Shown: positions 11,301-14,857 of the stretch, one piece after another
Position numbering within the stretch: position 1 is the first letter of the stretch
Layout: every line of letters begins with the position of its first letter
Origin: CAYYNP01 sp964472545
GTDB lineage: Bacteria > Planctomycetota > Planctomycetia > Pirellulales > Thermoguttaceae
NCBI GenBank assembly: GCA_964472545.1
Contig: CAYYNP010000248.1
Span: 1 to 14,857, forward strand
Reading direction: 5' to 3'
Length of the DNA stretch: 14,857 nucleotides
The notes under the pieces: generated by a model
What the model saw: the letters and a program-made list of their open reading frames with translations, nothing else
What the model was told of the DNA's origin: nothing
Databases searched by the model: none
Made by a program: the position numbers and the translations under genes

Positions 11301-14300
11301 TCGCAGAACGTCTACCTCAGCGGCCGCGACATCGGCGACGAACACCGCTACATCCTCGAACGCCGCGAGCAGACGCCGTTTCCCGGCAACATGCTCGCGC
11401 GGCCGGGTCTGCTGCTGAATCCCTGGGCCATTCGCGAGACCGACACCGGCAAGCAGCAGGCCGCGACCGGCGGCGAGTACGCCGATCGCTCCAGCGGGGG
11501 CGCCGGCTCGGCGGCGGCGGAACGTGCGCCCGGCCAGGGCGGCCCCGGCGCGCTCGCCGATCCGTCGAACCTCGACTTCCTCATGCAGCCCGGCGTCCTG
11601 TTGGCCAACCTCGCGCCCGACGAAGACGGTGTGGTGCGTATCGAGAAGGAGAAACTGGGCGACCGTCAGGACGTTCACGTGGTGGCCGTCGGCCGGACCG
11701 ACACCGTCTTCCGACGCGTTTCGCTGGCCGACGCCGACGCCAAGTTCCGCGATTTGCGTCTTGCCCGGACGCTCGATCTGGACGGACGTTTCACCGAACG
11801 AAAGACGGTCTCGCTGCTCGACGCGGACGATCGCCTGAGCATCGACGACGTCCGGGCGGCCGAGATGCAGTCGTACGATACGCTGGGCTCGGTCTACGCG
11901 CTCTACATGACGCGCAGCAGCAATTCAACATTGGCCGAGTTCGGGTTCGTGCTGAATTGGGCGACGCTCACCGACGAGCAGAAGCAGGCGAAGTACTCGG
12001 AGTATGCGTCGCACGAGTTGAGCTTCTTCCTCAGCCGGAAGGATCCCGAGTTCTTCAAGACGGCCATTCTTCCCTACCTGAAGAACAAGAAGGACAAGAC
12101 GTTCCTCGACCATTACCTGCTCGGGGACGACCTGAGCAGCTTCCTCGACCCGTGGCGTTACGGCCGGTTGAACATGGCCGAGCGCGTGCTGCTGGCCCAT
12201 CGGCTCGGCGAAGAGGAACGCAATGCCGCCCGACGCCATCTGGCCGATCTCTACGCCATGCTGCCGCCGAACCCGAGTCACCGCGAACTCCTCTTCGCCA
12301 CGGCGTTGCGAGGCCGTTCTCTGTCGGTCGGCGGTGGAGCCGGGATCCACTTCGATGCGAACGCCGACACGCCCGGAGAGTTGGATCTCGGCGTCGTAGC
12401 GGGCAGGACTTTCTCGCCCCGCCCCGGGAGTTCTGCGGCTCCGAAAAGCCCGGCCCCACCTCCAGCCGCGGCGCCGTCGTTGCGTATTGCCGCGGACAAC
12501 GGGAGGGCGCTGGCGAAGAAGGAATCCGCCGCCAACGCGGAGATGAGCGAGAAGAGGGCGGAAATGGCGAAGTCGCGACGCAGCCGAGAGGCCTTGTTCG
12601 GCTTCGAAGATCGTGACGGGGCCGCGGTCGTGGCGGGCGATCTGGCCAATCGCCGGACGGCGCGCGGATTCTATCGCAAGATGCCCAAGGTGAAGGAATG
12701 GGCCGAGAACAACTACCATCACGTGCTGATCCAGAACCAACTGGCCGACCTGGTCAAGATCAACGCCTTCTGGCGCGACTACGCGGCCTACTTGGCCGAC
12801 GGCGCCGAAGGGCCGTTCCTCTCGGAGCACGTCGCCGAGCCGACGTCGAACTTCAGCGAAATGATGCTCGCACTGGCCGTGCTCGATCTGCCCGTCGAGG
12901 CCGGCGAGCATGAAACGGAGCAGGAGGCGGCCGCCTTCGCCATGCAGGCTGCGTCGCCGGTGATCGTCTACCACAAGCAGATCCAGGGTGCCCCGGTCAG
13001 CGACGACAAGACGCCCGTGCTCGTCGGGCAGAACTTCTTCCGCCACGGCGACCGCTACGTCCAGGTCGACGGCGAGCAACGCGACAAGTACGTGACCGAA
13101 GAGTTCCTGCGCGGGGTGGTCTACGGCTGCCAGGTCGTGGTGACCAACCCGACCTCGGCCACGCAGGGGCTCGACGTCCTGTTGCAGATTCCCGAGAAGG
13201 CGATGCCGGTGCTCGGCAGCAAGCGGACGCGCAGCCAGTCGTTGCGGCTGGGGCCCTATGCGACGCAGAAGATCGAGTACTACTTCTACTTCCCCAGGAC
13301 GGGCGACTTCGCACACTACCCGGTCCACGTCGCCCGCGACGAAGCGGCTGCCGCCTGGGCCGATCCGTTCACCTTCCACGTCGTCGAGCGGTTGAGCAAG
13401 ATCGACAAGGCCTCGTGGGACTACGTCTCTCAATGGGGGACCGAGGCGGACGTGCTCTCCTACCTCGAGCAGAACAACGTCCATCGGCTCGATCTCGGGA
13501 GGATCGCCTGGCGGATGAGCGACCTCGACTTCTTCGACAAGACGCTCGAACTGCTGGCCGCCCGTCACGCGTTCCATCCGGTGCTTTGGAGCTACGGCAT
13601 CCATCACAACCGGCTTCAGCGGATCCGGGAATACCTCCGCAGCAACGACGGCTTCCTGCGCCGCTTCGGCGACTACGTCGATTGCACGCTCGCCGTGGTC
13701 GACCCGGTCGAGCGTCACTGGCGGCAGCATCTCGAGTACAGCCCGCTGGTCAACGCCCGGGCGCATCGGCTCGGCCGCGATCGGAAGATCGTCAACGGCG
13801 CCTTTCGCAGCCAGTACGTGGGTTTGATGAACGTGCTGCGATACAAGGCAGAACCGACCGACGAGGACTCGCTCGACGTGGCCTATTACCTGTTCCTGCA
13901 GGATCGCGTGGCCGAGGCGCTTGAGCGGTTCGACGCGGTCGACGCGAAGAGGCTGCCCAGCAGCTTGCAGATCGACTACATGCGTTGCTACGTCGCGTTC
14001 TATCGCGAGCGCCCCGAGGAGGCAGCGAAGATCGCCGCTCGCTACGCCGATCACCCGGTCGACAAGTGGCGAGAACGCTTCGCGGCGGTGACGGCTCAGG
14101 TTGCCGAGATCGACGGGGCTCGGGTCGCCCGGAGCGATCGAGAGGAAGACGATCGCGAGTCGCTACAGGACGAGTTGGCGTCGACCGAGCCGGCATTGCA
14201 GTTGAAGGTCGAGAATCGCGAGGCGCTACTCACCTTCCAGAACCTCGAGGAGGTGACCGTAAACCTCTACGAGATGGACCTCGAGTTCCTCTTCAGCGCC

Positions 14301-14771
14301 AACCCGTTCGTCGAGAGCAGCGCCGAGAGGTTCAGCGTCATCCGGCCGAACTACTCGACCGTGGTGCAATTGCCCGATGAGGGCCCCAAGAAGGGCGACG
14401 TCCATCGCTTCGAGCTTCCCGAAGAATTCGCCGGCAAGAACGTGCTCGTCGAGGCGGTCGGCGCCGGACGTCGGGTCGCACAGGCCTACTACGCAAACGA
14501 CCTGAAGGTTCAGCTCGTCGAGCAGTACGGCCGCCTGCAAGTCCGCCACGCCGAGACCGGCGAACCGCTCTCGAAGGTCTACGTCAAGGTCTACGCCAAG
14601 ACCCCGCAGGGCGCCAAGTTCTTCAAAGACGGCTACACCGACCTACGCGGCAAGTTCGACTACACCAGCCTAAACACCGACGACATCGGCGCCGTTTCAG
14701 AGTTTGCCGTTCTGGTGATGAGTGAAGAGCACGGCGCCGTGGTGAAGACGGCCAAGCCGCCGCAGCAGTAG
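8343..14771 (+). CDS. Giant exported protein with TPR-like and alpha-2-macroglobulin-like (MG) segments
   Basis: The product has 2142 residues. A signal peptide is clear: KRVRR (9-13), a hydrophobic core, and NRVAA/ND with cleavage after residue 32. Segments: helical region (35-427); beta-rich MG-like pair (428-589); further beta domains (620-950); Gly/Ala-rich linker (about 1041-1075); helical region (about 1169-1320); Pro/Ala linker and charged stretch (about 1355-1425); a conserved-looking helical piece with KEWAENNYHH (1443-1526); a beta-sandwich with VVVTNPTSATQGLDVLLQIP and YYFYFPRTGDF (1592-1683); TPR-like helices (1684-1930); and a C-terminal MG-like pair (1951-2116) with GYTDLRGKFDYTS. 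The beta parts resemble bacterial alpha-2-macroglobulin architecture, but no thioester CxEQ motif is present, so covalent trapping of proteases is unlikely. It probably acts in the periplasm or at the surface. The exact function is unknown. Confidence 0.95.
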   Translation: MRDTSPLGKRVRRAVGFLFVALAATATNRVAANDAIGFVETFALADDRSEVLQQLIPGTEPYYFYHALHYQNTGDKEKLRDVLARWTKRVESSGLRDLIERRQRLFAYDSDPKGTLTWLRNELGVHFSHQREKAPGQKPDLPTSLDPASVTREAFIRYSTAHQGNLSGFQNSALDWILREGGVELTSGRRRALLSRLARPDYEGLVDLILADFRTEESRGFGEFNIHRALLLAQLDELLEKKPDLRTDTNFIHAYLTKLAPDADADVNDPAVRRAHLDRMWAFVKNLAPAHNSLKANVLYALLDHQRKTGRYDRGLFLTYVKLPRPAPYMEPRYLQHEDVRRWPVNLGQDFTGFTRCRPVGDDTPLVRDFLLHFLADEDDHLPWTEWIRDTFVTPLMAEAKIVAGAADPERWASMLSPTAYQALKDRVDIDLAATNPQQFAPDDEVALTAHVKNVKKLRVKIYQINALNVYLATGREIGTGLELDGLVAGDEKELVYEESPFQRVRREFTFPELTGKRGVWVIELIGGGRSSRALIRKGGLHYLSRQGVGGTVLSILDEADRPVRGASAWLAGREYKADRRGGITIPYSTSPGNRAMILQSPDGLASLAQFQHAAEQYTLTAGFFVDRESLRVGGEASLLVRPDFRVNGVAAPLEVLEEVKLTITSTNLEGVSTTQEIPGFELHAAKESEHLFAVPPRLATLSFQLEAKVEQVSTGKKLALAAAGSRAVNAVDKTEATFDLHLSRMDGHAVLEVLGKTGERIADRAVRFSIEHRDFKPAYGVTLKSDEAGRIDLGELPEIRKITASSDGIASVVWHIGAGEDAHSRPAVLHAAEGETIHVPHLGTDKVSRADYSLLEQRGSTFTRDCFDALSIRGGFLAVKGLEPGDYSLKIKREGRAIPVRVTAGEMIGRFAAGKRRILETANRLPMHVIDVARDEEDDLLIQLVNADEATRVHLLVARFDPVFPLHGALGAAYQPPIATLTRPTSQNVYLSGRDIGDEHRYILERREQTPFPGNMLARPGLLLNPWAIRETDTGKQQAATGGEYADRSSGGAGSAAAERAPGQGGPGALADPSNLDFLMQPGVLLANLAPDEDGVVRIEKEKLGDRQDVHVVAVGRTDTVFRRVSLADADAKFRDLRLARTLDLDGRFTERKTVSLLDADDRLSIDDVRAAEMQSYDTLGSVYALYMTRSSNSTLAEFGFVLNWATLTDEQKQAKYSEYASHELSFFLSRKDPEFFKTAILPYLKNKKDKTFLDHYLLGDDLSSFLDPWRYGRLNMAERVLLAHRLGEEERNAARRHLADLYAMLPPNPSHRELLFATALRGRSLSVGGGAGIHFDANADTPGELDLGVVAGRTFSPRPGSSAAPKSPAPPPAAAPSLRIAADNGRALAKKESAANAEMSEKRAEMAKSRRSREALFGFEDRDGAAVVAGDLANRRTARGFYRKMPKVKEWAENNYHHVLIQNQLADLVKINAFWRDYAAYLADGAEGPFLSEHVAEPTSNFSEMMLALAVLDLPVEAGEHETEQEAAAFAMQAASPVIVYHKQIQGAPVSDDKTPVLVGQNFFRHGDRYVQVDGEQRDKYVTEEFLRGVVYGCQVVVTNPTSATQGLDVLLQIPEKAMPVLGSKRTRSQSLRLGPYATQKIEYYFYFPRTGDFAHYPVHVARDEAAAAWADPFTFHVVERLSKIDKASWDYVSQWGTEADVLSYLEQNNVHRLDLGRIAWRMSDLDFFDKTLELLAARHAFHPVLWSYGIHHNRLQRIREYLRSNDGFLRRFGDYVDCTLAVVDPVERHWRQHLEYSPLVNARAHRLGRDRKIVNGAFRSQYVGLMNVLRYKAEPTDEDSLDVAYYLFLQDRVAEALERFDAVDAKRLPSSLQIDYMRCYVAFYRERPEEAAKIAARYADHPVDKWRERFAAVTAQVAEIDGARVARSDREEDDRESLQDELASTEPALQLKVENREALLTFQNLEEVTVNLYEMDLEFLFSANPFVESSAERFSVIRPNYSTVVQLPDEGPKKGDVHRFELPEEFAGKNVLVEAVGAGRRVAQAYYANDLKVQLVEQYGRLQVRHAETGEPLSKVYVKVYAKTPQGAKFFKDGYTDLRGKFDYTSLNTDDIGAVSEFAVLVMSEEHGAVVKTAKPPQQ
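9624..10107 (+). repeat. MG-like two-domain module, first copy (protein-level repeat)
   Basis: Residues 428-589 of gene 2 run NVKKLRVKIYQIN, FTFPELTGKRGVWVIELIG, GRSSRALI, GGTVLSILDEADRPVRGAS and RRGGITIPYS. The same order of landmarks occurs near the C-terminus at 14193-14690, with similar spacing (124 versus 132 residues from LRV/VTV to the RG motif). The copies are too diverged to be seen as a DNA repeat. Confidence 0.5.
14193..14690 (+). repeat. MG-like two-domain module, second copy (protein-level repeat)
   Basis: Residues 1951-2116 of gene 2 run NLEEVTVNLYEMD, RFELPEEFAGKNVLVEAVG, GRRVAQAYY, GRLQVRHAETGEPLSKVYV and LRGKFDYTS. They mirror the segment at 9624-10107. The 'TGxPLxxxxV ... 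G-DLRGxFxY' pattern resembles carboxypeptidase-regulatory-like or MG2-type folds. Confidence 0.5.
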
Positions 14772-14787
14772 AGCAGACGATTCGGGT

Positions 14788-14810
14788 TTCCCTGTGGCGG
14801 CACAGGAGAA
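14788..14810 (+). terminator. Hairpin after gene 2, possible terminator
   Basis: CCTGTG (14791-14796) and CACAGG (14801-14806) enclose a GCGG loop; TTC (14788-14790) and GAA (14808-14810) extend the stem past one bulged A. It lies 17-39 bases after the stop codon, but no T run follows, so it may only protect the transcript end. Confidence 0.35.
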
Positions 14811-14824
14811 CTGCAAAGTGTGCG

Positions 14825-14857
14825 GGAGCCCGAAAAAGGGGACTGGCTCCGTCGACG
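14825..14857. repeat. REP-like inverted repeat cut off by the window end
   Basis: GGAGCC (14825-14830) and GGCTCC (14845-14850) form a perfect inverted repeat around CGAAAAAGGGGACT. A short stem with an AAAAAGGGGACxGGCxCC-type core resembles intergenic repeats of REP type as seen in planctomycete genomes; this attribution is from memory of the pattern. The element may extend past the window. Confidence 0.3.

Noticed and set aside
11925..14054. Long minus-strand open frame (709 codons) opposite gene 2
   Set aside because: No recognisable motif or signal was found. It lies wholly inside a well-supported plus-strand gene and fits a GC-driven shadow frame.
8343..14771. Classic thioester-type alpha-2-macroglobulin
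   Set aside because: No CxEQ thioester motif was found, and the few cysteines (in FTRCRPV, RDCFDAL, YGCQVVV, VDCTLAV and MRCYVAF) are not in that context.

Overview
The window looks like a piece of a planctomycete chromosome, probably of the Pirellulales type. The evidence is GC-rich coding sequence, two PEP-CTERM sorting tags (VPEPST + hydrophobic stretch + Arg cluster), an LEPR-XLL-like motif (LAVEPLENRCLLS), dockerin-like EF-hand repeats, long arrays of tandem-95/cadherin-like and SdrD-B-like domains, and a second giant exported protein. No gene name can be assigned from sequence alone. Almost all coding capacity lies in two same-strand giant genes: 1-7959, which continues upstream of the window, and 8343-14771.

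Region 1 (1-7959) is one uninterrupted reading frame that reads like three secreted proteins joined end to end without stop codons. The first (only its tail is visible) ends in a dockerin-like repeat and a PEP-CTERM tag. It runs directly into what looks like a complete signal peptide, followed by a LamG-like domain, an unnamed 'VFYNN' domain, a dockerin-like repeat and a second PEP-CTERM tag. That tag runs directly into an LEPR-XLL-like N-terminal motif followed by a large repetitive adhesin-like part. The adhesin part contains a 2.44-kb in-frame tandem duplication: cohesin-like domain, three tandem-95 repeats, an SdrD-B-like domain split by an inserted beta domain, and another tandem-95 repeat. 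A third, diverged cohesin-like domain, a VFYD domain and a dockerin-like repeat follow. The true C-terminus has no PEP-CTERM tag.

Region 2 (7960-8342) is a 383-bp spacer. Its first part is bounded by 16-bp near-perfect inverted repeats (7965-7980 and 8116-8131), which suggests a small non-autonomous element just after the stop codon. The rest contains hairpins and a clear Shine-Dalgarno site that sets the start of gene 2 at 8343.

Region 3 (8343-14771) encodes a 2142-residue exported protein built from helical TPR-like regions and beta-sandwich segments resembling alpha-2-macroglobulin MG domains. One two-domain segment appears twice, near residues 428-589 and 1951-2116. No thioester motif is present. 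Region 4 (14772-14857) is non-coding, with one hairpin and a REP-like inverted repeat cut off by the window end.

A working picture is a surface-assembly locus: a scaffold-like, possibly proteolytically processed multi-protein fusion, next to a large envelope protein. The most unusual features are internal PEP-CTERM tags immediately followed by new N-terminal signals, and cohesin-like and dockerin-like modules in the same chain. The functional link between the two giant genes is inference from adjacency only.
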